Origin: a bacterium
Lineage (GTDB): Bacteria; SZUA-79; Acidulodesulfobacterales; Acidulodesulfobacteraceae
Reading direction: 5' to 3'
Assembly (NCBI GenBank): GCA_021825865.1
Contig: JAKAFU010000001.1
Coordinates: 1-57,443, forward strand
DNA: 57,443 bases
This document shows, piece by piece, positions 1-7,690 of the stretch. The number at the start of each line of letters is the position of its first letter. The stretch's first letter is position 1. Both the position numbers and the translations under genes were made by a program. The notes below the pieces were generated by a model, which was given only the letters and a program-made list of their open reading frames with translations, did not search any database and was not told where the DNA came from.

Positions 1-445
1 CGGCGTTCTCGGAAAAGTTCACGCATGTCTTAAGCCTAAAGGCAGGATTTTATTTCAGATGGGCGGACGCGGCAATGTAGGCGAAGTATTAAATGCCGTT
101 AAATTAGTCGGCAGCAAACAAAATTGGAGCAGTTATTTTGATAATTTAGTTACGCCGTATTATTTTTACGATATAAAAGACTATGAAATATGGCTTCAGG
201 AAAATCATTTTAAGCCTCTGCGTTTGGAATTGATTGAAAAAAATATTAAACATTCAGGAGAAGAAAGTTTTAAGGGCTGGTTAAGAACTACTTGGTTTCC
301 TTTTACAGACAGATTGCCTGAGGCGTTAAGGGAAACTTTCCTTGACGAAGTGTCGGAAACTTATAAAATTGAACATCCTGCCGATAAATCCGGCGCCATT
401 AATGTAAAGATGGTTCGTTTGGAGGTCGAAGCGTACGCCGTCTAA
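1..445 (+). CDS. SAM-dependent methyltransferase, C-terminal part (trans-aconitate methyltransferase-like)
   Basis: The gene runs in from the left edge: the frame is open from base 2 and ends at TAA 443-445, so only about 147 residues are visible. They begin just before the motif 'LKPKGRILFQMGGRGN', which matches the post-motif III strand of Tam-type methyltransferases (usually LKPGG..F.QMGG.GN). The rest fits the C-terminal half of that family, with a 'TTWFPF..RLPE..R..F' segment. Such enzymes transfer a methyl group from SAM to a small carboxylic acid in the cytoplasm. The substrate cannot be read from this part, and the SAM-binding motif I lies outside the window. An ATG at 59 is internal and is not the start. 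Confidence 0.75.
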   Translation, partial: GVLGKVHACLKPKGRILFQMGGRGNVGEVLNAVKLVGSKQNWSSYFDNLVTPYYFYDIKDYEIWLQENHFKPLRLELIEKNIKHSGEESFKGWLRTTWFPFTDRLPEALRETFLDEVSETYKIEHPADKSGAINVKMVRLEVEAYAV

Positions 446-511
446 ATTTTATATATTGACATCAATTTGAATTCTTTTAAAATTATGGTCAAAATTAAAG
501 GAGCATTTATT

Positions 512-862
512 ATGCCTAAAGCAAAAGCTTTAGTGATTATCTCATCAGGCAGTAACGATTCTGCAAAAGTCAAAGTAGGACTTAATTTAGCATGGAGGAC
601 AAAAAACAGCGGAGCATTTGAAGACGTGAAACTTATATTTTTGGGACAAGGAGAAGAATTTATCGCAAAAACGGATGATAAAGAAATACTTGAAGCGTAT
701 GAACAGGTTCTCGCAAATAATATCGTCCCTCAGGCTTGTGTTAAGGTAGCCGAAGCATACGGCGTATCTAATATTTTAATAAATAAAAAAATAGAACTTG
801 TTCGGGCTGCGGGGTCAATAGCGCTATTTATGGCTGACGGATATCAGCCTTTAACTTTTTAG
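512..862 (+). CDS. DsrE-family-like small protein
   Basis: A 116-residue soluble protein. An upstream in-frame ATG at 467 exists, but ATG 512 has a clear AAAGGAG eight bases before it and begins the conserved fold (MPKAKALVIISSG...). The alternating hydrophobic strands, 'VKLIFLGQGEEF' in the middle and 'GSIALFMADGYQPLTF' at the end resemble DsrE/DsrF-like proteins, which form small oligomers and often handle sulfane sulfur. Only one Cys is visible ('PQACVKVAEAYG'), at the position where active DsrE-like proteins often carry one. A second DsrE2-type protein lies near 22 kb. The family call is by fold pattern and a sulfur-transfer role is inference. Confidence 0.6.
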   Translation: MPKAKALVIISSGSNDSAKVKVGLNLAWRTKNSGAFEDVKLIFLGQGEEFIAKTDDKEILEAYEQVLANNIVPQACVKVAEAYGVSNILINKKIELVRAAGSIALFMADGYQPLTF

Positions 863-944
863 TTTATTTTAATGCATAGTCAATATATAATAAAACAATA
901 TTCAACTTAATCCTGCTTTCATGTGAGAGTCTTAAGAGGTAAAA

Positions 945-1355
945 TTGGAAACGGATGCTATATCTATCAGAACGCCGGAAACAGAATGGATACCCGCAAG
1001 CTCTATTTACGGCGAAAGCGTATTATATGAAGATAAAGAAATAGTTTTTGTAAAGCAGCTGACAAACAGGCTTGAAAAAGGGAAAGGGGTAGCGTATTTA
1101 ATTAAATTTATTCCTCCCGAAGGCAAGATAATCAGAACGGTAGCCATTGCCCGTTCCGACGAGCATGTTTATATACTTGAAGGCGGACACTGTTTCAGAA
1201 ACGGAGAACAGAGATGATTTCTGGGAGATTACGTATTGAATCCAGAAGGTCATCCTCATGCCAATCTGGTCAATATCGAAACCGTAGCCCTTGTAATATG
1301 CACCGGAGCAACGGATGAGGTAAAAGAGATAACGGTAATAGAACCGAAACCTTAG
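945..1355 (+). pseudogene. ChrR-like cupin interrupted by an in-frame TGA
   Basis: TTG start at 945 after AGAGGT. The frame reads 90 codons to TGA (1215-1217), then continues open in the same frame to TAG 1353-1355. The downstream part still reads as cupin: 'FLGDYVLNPEGHPHAN', followed by a last strand 'VALVICTGAT'. The first part has 'VYILEGGHCFRNGE'. Together they make a complete single-domain cupin of about 136 codons, of the kind used as metal-binding sensor or anti-sigma domains. A second partial copy at 6826-6958 has a Leu codon (TTA) after the matching Arg codon, one base away from TGA. So the stop may be a point mutation, a sequencing error or recoding. No SECIS-like hairpin was recognised by eye. 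Confidence 0.6.
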
Positions 1356-1378
1356 TATAAATATTAGGATATAAAATT

Positions 1379-2098
1379 ATGAATTTATTTTCAAAAAACG
1401 CTAAACTTAAATCGCTTTTAGACAATCTTCATTTAGAGAATGAAAAGCAGTTAATATTTCAGGCAAGGAGTCAATTTAACGGAACGGACGAAGAATTTCA
1501 AGAATTATTAGCTAAATATAATGTATATAACCCAATTGAAAAAGGTAAACTGCTTGAAGAATACAAAATAAAAATTCAAAGCGAAGAACTTGCTCTTTCC
1601 GTCTCTTCCGAAATGGGATTATTCTTGTTTTCGACAGCCATGATTGCAAAGCCGAAAATAATATTAGAACTTGGAAGTTCTATCGGAGTTTCCACGCTTT
1701 ATTTTGCCGAAGCGCTCAGACAGCTTAATAATGACGGTTATGTAATAGCAACCGAATTAAGTAAGAAAAAATGCGACATTATTCAAAAAAATGCCGAATC
1801 ATCGGGTTTAGACAGATATATAAAAATATTTCAGGGAAATGTCTTTGATACGATTAAAAATATCAATGAAAAAGCAGATATTGCTTTTATAGATATATGG
1901 GCATCGGGCTATTTGGATATTTTTAAGGCGATAAGGCATCTATTAAAGACTGGCTCCATATTTATAGCCGACAATATGTTTTCTGCCGGTAAAGATGCAG
2001 TGCCCTTTAAAGAATATCTTGATAAAGATGAAACGGTACATAATATAACTTTAGATTTTGAATCCGGAGTGGAATACGGCATTATTTTGCAACAATAA
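1379..2098 (+). CDS. SAM-dependent O-methyltransferase (family 3 / YrrM-like)
   Basis: A 239-residue class I methyltransferase. SAM motif I is 'ILELGSSIGVSTLYFAEAL' (about residues 98-116), followed by an acidic strand end 'VIATELSKKK' and the motif 'ADIAFIDIWASGYLDIFKAI', then 'GSIFIADNMF'. These match the cation-dependent O-methyltransferase family that includes caffeoyl-CoA methyltransferases and bacterial YrrM. In that family the aspartates at the FID and ADN positions bind metal. Start ATG 1379 has a weak AGGA about ten bases upstream. It follows the interrupted cupin by 23 bases and may share its transcript. The substrate is unknown. Confidence 0.8.
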   Translation: MNLFSKNAKLKSLLDNLHLENEKQLIFQARSQFNGTDEEFQELLAKYNVYNPIEKGKLLEEYKIKIQSEELALSVSSEMGLFLFSTAMIAKPKIILELGSSIGVSTLYFAEALRQLNNDGYVIATELSKKKCDIIQKNAESSGLDRYIKIFQGNVFDTIKNINEKADIAFIDIWASGYLDIFKAIRHLLKTGSIFIADNMFSAGKDAVPFKEYLDKDETVHNITLDFESGVEYGIILQQ

Positions 2099-2138
2099 GA
2101 TTAGATAAAAGCGCTTAATAAAAATTATAAAAACTGAC

Positions 2139-2609
2139 ATGATTATCAGCGACTATAAAACGCTCGAAGAAATACTTAACGTTTCTAAAATAGGAGTGCT
2201 TGGACTGTTTAACGGAACGTCGCCGTATACCGTTCCGGTTAACTTCGTCTATCATGAAAAACATATCTATTTTCATTCCGCGGAATCCGGAACCAAGATA
2301 GATATTTTAAAACGTAACCCAATCGTCAGCTTTTTGGTTTTTATAGACAGAGGCATTCTTGCAAATAAAATTCCGTGCAAAATAGGACAGTCTTTTAAAA
2401 GCGTTATGATAACGGGGGAAGCAGCTATCGTTGGCGATATAAAGGAAAAAAAAGACGCAATGGAAGCCTTAATTAAAAAATATGTTCCCGAAGGCGGATA
2501 TATCGTATTAACCGAAGAAATGGTCAAAAATCATAAATCTAAAAACAATAGAAAAGCCGCCGTCATTAAAATAAAAATAAATGAAATTATCGGAAAAGAA
2601 AGACCGTAG
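2139..2609 (+). CDS. Pyridoxamine 5'-phosphate oxidase-like flavin-binding protein (NimA-like)
   Basis: A 156-residue split-barrel protein. The segments 'IGVLGLFNGTSPYTVPVNFVYHEKHIYFHSAESGTK' (about residues 17-52, quoted in pieces: 'PYTVPVNFVYHEKHIYFHSA' is the core) and 'NPIVSFLVF' match the FMN-binding barrel of the PNPOx/Nim family. Members reduce or shield against nitro compounds, or simply bind flavin or haem. The gene sits 40 bases after the methyltransferase and runs convergent with the LysR gene downstream. No strong ribosome-binding site is visible before ATG 2139. The family is well supported; the substrate is not. Confidence 0.75.
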   Translation: MIISDYKTLEEILNVSKIGVLGLFNGTSPYTVPVNFVYHEKHIYFHSAESGTKIDILKRNPIVSFLVFIDRGILANKIPCKIGQSFKSVMITGEAAIVGDIKEKKDAMEALIKKYVPEGGYIVLTEEMVKNHKSKNNRKAAVIKIKINEIIGKERP

Positions 2610-2753
2610 TCTAATTGCCGGCTGTATAGGAATGGAAGCGTATATGCAGCCAAACGGGAATATCGGCTTGTATTTGTCGTTGCAAGAAATAATCAAAATA
2701 TTGTGTACTGAGTTTTTTGGCTACCGAGTTTTTCCGCTATCGCGTATAATTAT

Positions 2754-3599
2754 TTATTTAAGTTCTTTCGCTAATTTTAAAAAATTGGATAAGGCTTTTG
2801 TCATAAGAGTATCCTTTCTTTTTATAAATACCGTCGTCATTTTGCCTCCGCCGTCCGAAAGCGGTATTATTTTTAAGTTTTTATATCCCTTTTCTTTTAC
2901 GACTGAGCGCGGCAGCATGGTTACGCCCATTCCGGCGGAAACGCAGGCAAGTATGGCTTCTATAGAGCCGAATTCAAATATCTTATAAGAAAATATGCCA
3001 GAGCCTTCGTAAAATTTTTCAAGCCTTTTTCTGTAAGCGCATCCCTTTTTAAAAACCACTATATTTTTATCCGTTAAATCAACAGTCTGTTCATTTGAAA
3101 GTATTACAAGTTCTTCTTCGAATACGGAATGTTCTTCGATATCGGGATGTTCTACCGGACCTCCGACGAAAGCTCCTTCTAGTTCATAATTTAAGACTTT
3201 TAAAAGCAATTCTTCAGTTGAACCGCTTACAAGTTTTAAAGCGGACATTGGAAAGTTTTTATTGTAGGCTATGAGGATAGGCGGCAATTTCACGGCGGCG
3301 GCGGTTTCCATAAAACCGACTGCAATGCCGGCATTATCGCCTGATGTTTCTTTTACCGCTTTTTCTGCTTCTTTTTCGATATTAACTATCTTTTCCGCAA
3401 ATGAGAGCAATATTTTACCGGCAGGGGTCAAAACAATTCTTCTTCCGGTTCTGTAAAAAAGAGGTGCGTCAAGCTCTCCTTCAAGCTGTTTTATTCTTGC
3501 CGAAACGTTCGACTGGACATAGTTGAGCTTAACAGCAGCCTTTGTAACGCTTTCTTCTTTCGCAACCGCATAAAATATTTTTAAAATATTCAAATCCAT
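2754..3599 (-). CDS. LysR family transcriptional regulator
   Basis: A 281-residue regulator. The N-terminal winged helix-turn-helix is complete: 'LNILKIFYAVAKEESVTKAA' followed by 'NYVQSNVSARIKQLE', residues 1-60. A periplasmic-binding-type effector domain begins at about residue 90, with 'VGFMETAAAVKLPPIL', and carries on to the C-terminus. LysR regulators usually control a divergent neighbour. Here the divergent side (3600-4280) holds only a short coding remnant, so the target gene seems to be lost or distant. The domain end 'SVVKEKGYKNLKIIPL' is typical of the CysB/CynR-like fold. The effector is unknown. Confidence 0.9.
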   Translation of the reverse strand: MDLNILKIFYAVAKEESVTKAAVKLNYVQSNVSARIKQLEGELDAPLFYRTGRRIVLTPAGKILLSFAEKIVNIEKEAEKAVKETSGDNAGIAVGFMETAAAVKLPPILIAYNKNFPMSALKLVSGSTEELLLKVLNYELEGAFVGGPVEHPDIEEHSVFEEELVILSNEQTVDLTDKNIVVFKKGCAYRKRLEKFYEGSGIFSYKIFEFGSIEAILACVSAGMGVTMLPRSVVKEKGYKNLKIIPLSDGGGKMTTVFIKRKDTLMTKALSNFLKLAKELK

Positions 3600-3835
3600 A
3601 TTAAATTATTGTTCATTAAAATTACTATGTTTAAAATATTTAATTATATTTAAATTATCATCATTATAAATGATTAATAGTATCAATAATAATCGTTTGT
3701 AATAACAAAGTCAATAGTATATTCTATATTTAAGTCCATATTATAACATTCTAAATGGATTTGGTTATTAAAAGCTACATAAAATAGAAAAATAATTAAA
3801 GATACAATTGAATGGACGGCGAATAAGCATCTATT

Positions 3836-3979
3836 GTGCAATTAATATATGCTTCATATGCTAAATTAACTTATACTGGTTCCGTTACCGCCGAAGAACT
3901 GCACAGGGCTATATTGGTAACTCAGGTGCGGTTCGGCAGGGTAATAGGAACGGATGAATGGGTCGGCAGCTTAAAATAG
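3836..3979 (+). pseudogene. Short coding remnant, 47 codons
   Basis: From a GTG at 3836 the frame stays open to TAG 3977-3979. It has a protein-like composition in its second half, including 'TAEELHRAILVTQVRFGRVI' and the ending 'DEWVGSLK'. Upstream of GTG 3836 the same frame meets TAA, and no ribosome-binding site is seen. I do not recognise the family. It is most simply the last part of a gene whose start was deleted, lying divergent from the LysR regulator. It could also be chance open frame. Confidence 0.3.
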
Positions 3980-4281
3980 GAGGTTAATGGTAGAATATCG
4001 GAATTATAGGAATTATATTATTTTGACCTTTATAATTTCATATATTAATTTAAAATTTTACGGCTGAGGTTTATACGACTGATTTAATTTATATGTTTTA
4101 ATTATTTTATAGTTGACAGAAGCAAATGAACGAAAATGCGGGAATACTTTTGACTACATAGTTTTAAAGTTCTATTTTAATAGAAAAAAGCTGATTTTCC
4201 TGAATTTTAGTACGAATATTCGGGAGCAGCTGGAGGTCATCAAGACATTATTATCATGTTTATTATTTGAGGTTGGTTTTT
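3980..4281. other. Intergenic stretch before the DMT permease
   Basis: About 300 bases of AT-rich DNA. An open frame (TTG 4113 to 4355) overlaps the start of the permease by 74 bases, but its translation resembles nothing and it has no ribosome-binding site, so it is not called. No RNA gene, repeat or clear promoter is seen. Confidence 0.4.
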
Positions 4282-5199
4282 ATGAAGCGCTTAAAGTTTA
4301 CTATATTGATTATACTGACTACTGCACTTATGGGGTCAGCTTTTTCAGTAATTAAAATGGGTGATATGTATGCATCGCCTTTAATGTTTGCGGCGATACG
4401 TTTCATTCTGGCTGGGCTGTTGTTATCTTTAATTGTAGGACTCATGCGTATGCCTCATCCAAAACATTCAAGCGAATGGTTTTACGTTGCATTGATTGGA
4501 TTTTTTCAAACAACAGGTGTTTTTGGAGCTATTTTTTTGAGTTTGCGCACCATTAGTGCCGGAGAATCATCTATTTTAATATTCGTAAACCCCATATTAG
4601 TCGTTTTATTTAGTGCGTTTATCGGCATAAAATATCGTTTGATTCAGTGGATTGGAGTCGTTGTCGGCTTTATCGGAGTGGTAATACTAATTGGATTTCA
4701 CCCTTATTATCAAGTAGGCGTATGGATAGCACTGTCAGGTGCGGTATTTTGGGCTATAACCACATTATTAGTTAAGCGGGTTGCCGGTTTTATAAACATT
4801 TGGGTACTTACCGCTTATCAAATGCTGATTGGCGGAATATTGCTGCTTTTTATCAGCGAAATTTTCGGGCATCCGCATATCGTTTTCAATTTTTCATTTG
4901 CTTTAATTGTTCTTTGGCTTGCTATTATGAGTTCCATTGTACAATTTGGAATTTGGTTTTATTTAATTCAGAAAAATAATCCCGGGAAAGTCAGCTCTTT
5001 TTTATTTTTAGCTCCGCTATTCGGAGTTTTGTCCGGATTAATTTTATTAAGCGAACCGGTTACTTTGCAAATGATTATAGGCGGTTTTTTTATTTTAACA
5101 GGTATATTTCTTGTCAATAGACCTGAATCTCGCCGGATATCATCAAAAAAAACAGAAATGGAAGAAAAAGCAGAAATGGAAACGGAAGGTAATCTTTAA
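4282..5199 (+). CDS. EamA/DMT superfamily permease
   Basis: A 305-residue integral membrane protein with about ten predicted hydrophobic helices in two repeats, as in EamA (RhaT/YdcZ-like) drug/metabolite transporters. Typical signatures are 'FSVIKMGDMYASPLMFAAIR' near the N-terminus and 'ALSGAVFWAITTLLVKRV' at the start of the second repeat. The ending is 'LTGIFLVNR' followed by a charged tail rich in Glu and Lys. ATG 4282 is preferred over TTG 4267 because GAGGT lies eight bases before it. Members export amino acids or other metabolites from the cytoplasm; the substrate is not predictable. Confidence 0.88.
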   Translation: MKRLKFTILIILTTALMGSAFSVIKMGDMYASPLMFAAIRFILAGLLLSLIVGLMRMPHPKHSSEWFYVALIGFFQTTGVFGAIFLSLRTISAGESSILIFVNPILVVLFSAFIGIKYRLIQWIGVVVGFIGVVILIGFHPYYQVGVWIALSGAVFWAITTLLVKRVAGFINIWVLTAYQMLIGGILLLFISEIFGHPHIVFNFSFALIVLWLAIMSSIVQFGIWFYLIQKNNPGKVSSFLFLAPLFGVLSGLILLSEPVTLQMIIGGFFILTGIFLVNRPESRRISSKKTEMEEKAEMETEGNL

Positions 5200-5408
5200 A
5201 TAATTGCTTAAACACATAATTGATGCAGTAATCTGCTATATTTATAGATTTATTTACTAAATCTTATAACAGTATTTTGGCTAAATTTGTTTTTGATTAA
5301 TCAGGTTTTACTTTATGCTTTTGAAATTTAATTAAATTAATTGAAATTGACATAAATAATCTTTAAGGAGTAAAAAAAGTACCTGATTTATTTATTTACT
5401 ACTCCCAT

Positions 5409-5999
5409 TTATGTCTGCTGCAGTCTATTAAAAATTTTATCTTTTTGAGATACAATAATTTTAGTTTTGCCGTAACTGTATGATAAAAGCCATAAGAACG
5501 ACAGATAGCTTCCAAGGATTTCAATTAAGAATATTAAACCGCCGGTCCAGAAAAATAAAAGTCTTGCCAAAATGTTTAAAATTAATGAGCGCCAAAACAT
5601 GCCCCACCACAAACTTATCGCAATATTCCAGGTCAGAGGCATATTTAAAATATTGCCGCTATGTTCTATGAAAAAATTGGATTCTCCGCCGTCATAATAA
5701 AAACTTTTTTTAAATATGCTTCCCTTGAAAAGCCATACTCCGAAAACAAACATCGCGATAAAAAAAATTAAAAGAAACGGCATTAATAGCGCTGTTTTAA
5801 CATCGTGCATAGGTAAGTGCCGCAGGTGATTTTTTAATATTTCGGCAAATATACCGCCTCTTTTTGTTCCGAAAATAAATTTCGACGCAATAAGTAAAAT
5901 AATGCCGATAAATACCATAAACAGCCATAATTTCCAAGTATATCTCCACCATAAATGCAAAGCAGGATAAACAGATTTTTTAATATTTTCAATATTCAT
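5409..5999 (-). CDS. Membrane protein of unknown function
   Basis: A 196-residue protein with four likely membrane segments, around 'LWLFMVFIGIILLIASKFIF' (residues 24-43), 'ALLMPFLLIFFIAMFVFGVW', 'NIAISLWWGMFWRSLILNIL' and 'LFFWTGGLIFLIEILGSYLS'. Tryptophans cluster at the membrane borders ('LHLWWRYTWKLW'). There is a GGAGG about 14 bases before ATG 5999. No family is recognised. Its neighbours (DMT permease convergent on one side, a gene-poor zone on the other) give no clue. Confidence 0.6.
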   Translation of the reverse strand: MNIENIKKSVYPALHLWWRYTWKLWLFMVFIGIILLIASKFIFGTKRGGIFAEILKNHLRHLPMHDVKTALLMPFLLIFFIAMFVFGVWLFKGSIFKKSFYYDGGESNFFIEHSGNILNMPLTWNIAISLWWGMFWRSLILNILARLLFFWTGGLIFLIEILGSYLSFLWLLSYSYGKTKIIVSQKDKIFNRLQQT

Positions 6000-6173
6000 A
6001 ATAAATAAAACATCCTCCAGTTTTTTGTTTATTTTTATCTATTATACTATATATAAAAATGCCTTAAATCACCGATATAAATTAATAATTAAATTGGACA
6101 TTTAATTATTTTATAGTATTTTGTAAATATGTTGCAGTAAAAAATACAAACGGGAATAAGGAAATAAATAAAT

Positions 6174-6302
6174 ATGTCTTTAATTGATTCGTTTACAGCA
6201 TGTTTATTTTCGCCTAAAGCTGGATTGCAAATTTATGAAAAATCATTTACTATTTTATTAGTGTGGGTTATTATATTAATACATTTAATTAATAACCATT
6301 AA
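6174..6302 (+). CDS. Possible 42-residue membrane miniprotein
   Basis: ATG 6174 to TAA 6300-6302 encodes 42 residues. It begins 'MSLIDSFTACLFSPKAG' and ends with one hydrophobic helix 'FTILLVWVIILIHLI'. An AAGG lies about 12 bases upstream. It may be a genuine single-pass miniprotein or a leftover of a larger gene, since this zone has several remnants. No family is recognised. Confidence 0.3.
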   Translation: MSLIDSFTACLFSPKAGLQIYEKSFTILLVWVIILIHLINNH

Positions 6303-6355
6303 GCAATTATTTTAGATTTGGATATTAACCTGTGATGCTTGAATTAGAGGATGTC

Positions 6356-6677
6356 ATGAAATTCAAATCTGTTTTTAAAAATGCGCGCAAGTTTTATTTA
6401 TTAATTAATTGTCATTTTGCTTGTCTTTACCGTTACACCGTTTGTATTATCAGGCTGTCATATTTCAAGATTTTCAAGTTCAGGCTCTTCGAGTTCAACA
6501 ACAGCCTTGGGTGACAAATGGGTGACAAATGTGGGCAGCAATAATGTTACTGAGCTAAGTCCGTCAGGGACTTTAATCGGCACTTATGTAGTTGGCAGTG
6601 TTCCAAATGATATTACAATCGAACTTTCAGGCAATAATGGAGAATATTTTCCGTATAAGGGTCCTGAATGGCCATAA
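6356..6677 (+). pseudogene. Broken lipoprotein with a beta-propeller (NHL/YVTN-like) start
   Basis: ATG 6356, after GAGG, starts a charged signal-peptide n-region, 'MKFKSVFKNARKFYLL'. A frame change near 6400 then leads to the hydrophobic core and lipobox 'VFTVTPFVLSGC' (cysteine near residue 30). After the lipobox comes a Ser-rich linker and a single repeat, 'WVTNVGSNNVTELSPSGTLI', typical of exported beta-propeller proteins that carry many such repeats. The frame stops at TAA 6675-6677 after one repeat. A tandem copy of GGGTGACAAAT at 6510-6532 sits just before the repeat. Frameshift plus truncation indicates a pseudogene of a secreted multi-repeat lipoprotein. Confidence 0.6.
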
Positions 6678-6762
6678 TTATTTATTTCAAACCCCTATTT
6701 AGAAATTTATTTTCGGATTAGCTTTTAAATACTTACGGCTTTAAACAATGCCGTTTACGCCG

Positions 6763-6825
6763 GAATGACTTTGAGAAGATTTATCGTTTCGCTCTCTAAG
6801 GATGTCATTCCTGTTAAAGCAGGGT
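6763..6825. repeat. REP/MITE-like inverted repeat
   Basis: GGAATGAC (6763-6770) is mirrored by GTCATTCC (6803-6810), followed by TGTTAAAGCAGGG. The right end resembles the widespread bacterial palindrome GTCATTCCTGCGAAAGCAGG. It directly abuts the duplicated cupin fragment, so it may mark a rearrangement junction. Confidence 0.4.
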
Positions 6826-6958
6826 AATTAAATTCGTTCCTCCCGAAGGCAAGATAATCAGAACGATAGCCGTAGCCCGTTCCGACGAGCATGTTTATAT
6901 ACTTGAAGACGGACACTGTTTCAGGAACGGTGAGCGGAGATTATTCGGTCATAGATAA
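6826..6958 (+). pseudogene. Partial second copy of the cupin gene
   Basis: Bases 6826-6941 match 1099-1214 of the interrupted cupin at all but about ten positions by eye (roughly 91%). The copy covers the central strands up to 'GHCFRNGERR', then reads 'LFGHR' and stops at TAA 6956-6958. It lacks the beginning and end of the gene and has no start. Where the first copy has TGA, this copy has TTA (Leu) after the same Arg codon. It is a dead fragment left by duplication, bordered on the left by a REP-like inverted repeat. Confidence 0.7.
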
Positions 6959-6972
6959 TTAAAATAAAAATA

Positions 6973-7194
6973 TTATTGATTTTTAGCTTTTTCGCTCATA
7001 TAAGCGAATATATAATCATTAAGCGCTTTATTATCGTTTCTTATTGCTTTGCGGCAGTCTTTAATTTCCTTGCGCAGAATAGCTATTTCCGCTTTTAAAT
7101 CTTGTTTCATATCTTTAATTTTAATGTCAATATGGGTAAAAAAAGCTGTAATAACGGCTGCAGTAGTTAAAACTATTACTATAACTGTAGTCAT
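6973..7194 (-). CDS. Small membrane-anchored coiled-coil protein
   Basis: A 73-residue protein: one N-terminal membrane helix ('VIVIVLTTAAVITAFFTHI'), then a charged heptad-like helix ('DLKAEIAILRKEIKDCRKAI') and a short tail. AGGAG lies about ten bases before ATG 7194, so translation is likely. Such small proteins are common beside integrated elements and in metabolic islands; no function can be named. It lies between the cupin remnant and the tRNA gene. Confidence 0.6.
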   Translation of the reverse strand: MTTVIVIVLTTAAVITAFFTHIDIKIKDMKQDLKAEIAILRKEIKDCRKAIRNDNKALNDYIFAYMSEKAKNQ

Positions 7195-7308
7195 ATATAA
7201 AACTCCTATGAATTATTATAAATTAATTTATAAAAAATCAAATCGAATTTTTAAAGTTAACGTAATATCGTAAATATTATGTTGCTACATTACGTAAAGG
7301 ACAGAACA

Positions 7309-7503
7309 TTATTTACCTTTCTTCTTCTTATGCTTCCTTATGATTTCTAACGCCCTTTCGTATTCTTCTTCTTTAATTTCTTCCTTAACTATAAAATCTT
7401 TGTGACGAAATGTGACAAATTTGTGACGAAAAACGCTATAAAAATTATAAAATTTATGCAAAATATAATCAATATAAAATTGCTTGATTATGTCTGGAAT
7501 GGC
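7309..7503 (-). pseudogene. Open frame remnant ending in a charged helix
   Basis: On the minus strand the frame is open for 64 codons (7503 to TAA 7309-7311). The C-terminal part, 'KEEIKEEEYERALEIIRKHK', is strongly protein-like and helical. The upstream half carries the repeated peptide 'RHKFVTFRHK', encoded by the TGTGAC repeats. There is no ATG and no ribosome-binding site; TTG 7461 is the only common alternative start. It is probably the tail of a lost gene near the tRNA attachment region. I do not recognise the family. Confidence 0.3.
7401..7431. repeat. Three TGTGAC(G/A)AA repeats at helical spacing
   Basis: TGTGACGAAA, TGTGACAAAT and TGTGACGAAA start at 7401, 7411 and 7422, about one helical turn apart. 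They may be a protein-binding array or internal repeats of the remnant frame on the other strand. Confidence 0.4.
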
Positions 7504-7524
7504 TTATTTCCTGCGATTTTTGAA

Positions 7525-7542
7525 TGGCTGGGGGAGAAGGAT
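7525..7542. repeat. Direct repeat of the tRNA-Gln 3' end (att-like)
   Basis: TGGCTGGGGGAGAAGGAT at 7525-7542 is identical, over 18 bases, to 7617-7634. The second copy is the CCA end, acceptor strand and part of the T stem of the tRNA gene. This is the footprint expected of integrase-mediated insertion at a tRNA 3' end. Confidence 0.6.
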
Positions 7543-7616
7543 GACTCCCTTCGGTCGTGATCGGTTTAAATTACTGAATATTATAAACTACAGTTATTTT
7601 TTAACAGGTTTTTAAC

Positions 7617-7690
7617 TGGCTGGGGGAGAAGGATTCGAACCTCCGTAATGGGAGTCAGAGTCCCAGGTCCTGCCGCTAGACGATCCCCCA
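7617..7690 (-). tRNA. tRNA-Gln (anticodon CTG)
   Basis: A 74-base cloverleaf on the minus strand. Acceptor TGGGGGA pairs with TCCCCCA, followed by discriminator G and an encoded CCA. The anticodon stem is TGGGA/TCCCA with loop CTCTGAC, giving anticodon CTG, which reads CAG. The T arm is GGAGG-TTCGAAT-CCTTC with one G-U pair. A T-G first pair, a G discriminator and this anticodon all agree with glutamine. The 3' end is repeated at 7525-7542. Confidence 0.95.

Noticed and set aside
1215-1355. Selenocysteine insertion in the cupin as a firm claim
   Set aside because: No SECIS was recognised and the paralogous fragment has Leu there, so it is kept only as an open possibility.
4113-4355. Open frame in front of the DMT permease
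   Set aside because: It has no ribosome site, unfamiliar composition, and overlaps the permease start by 74 bases.
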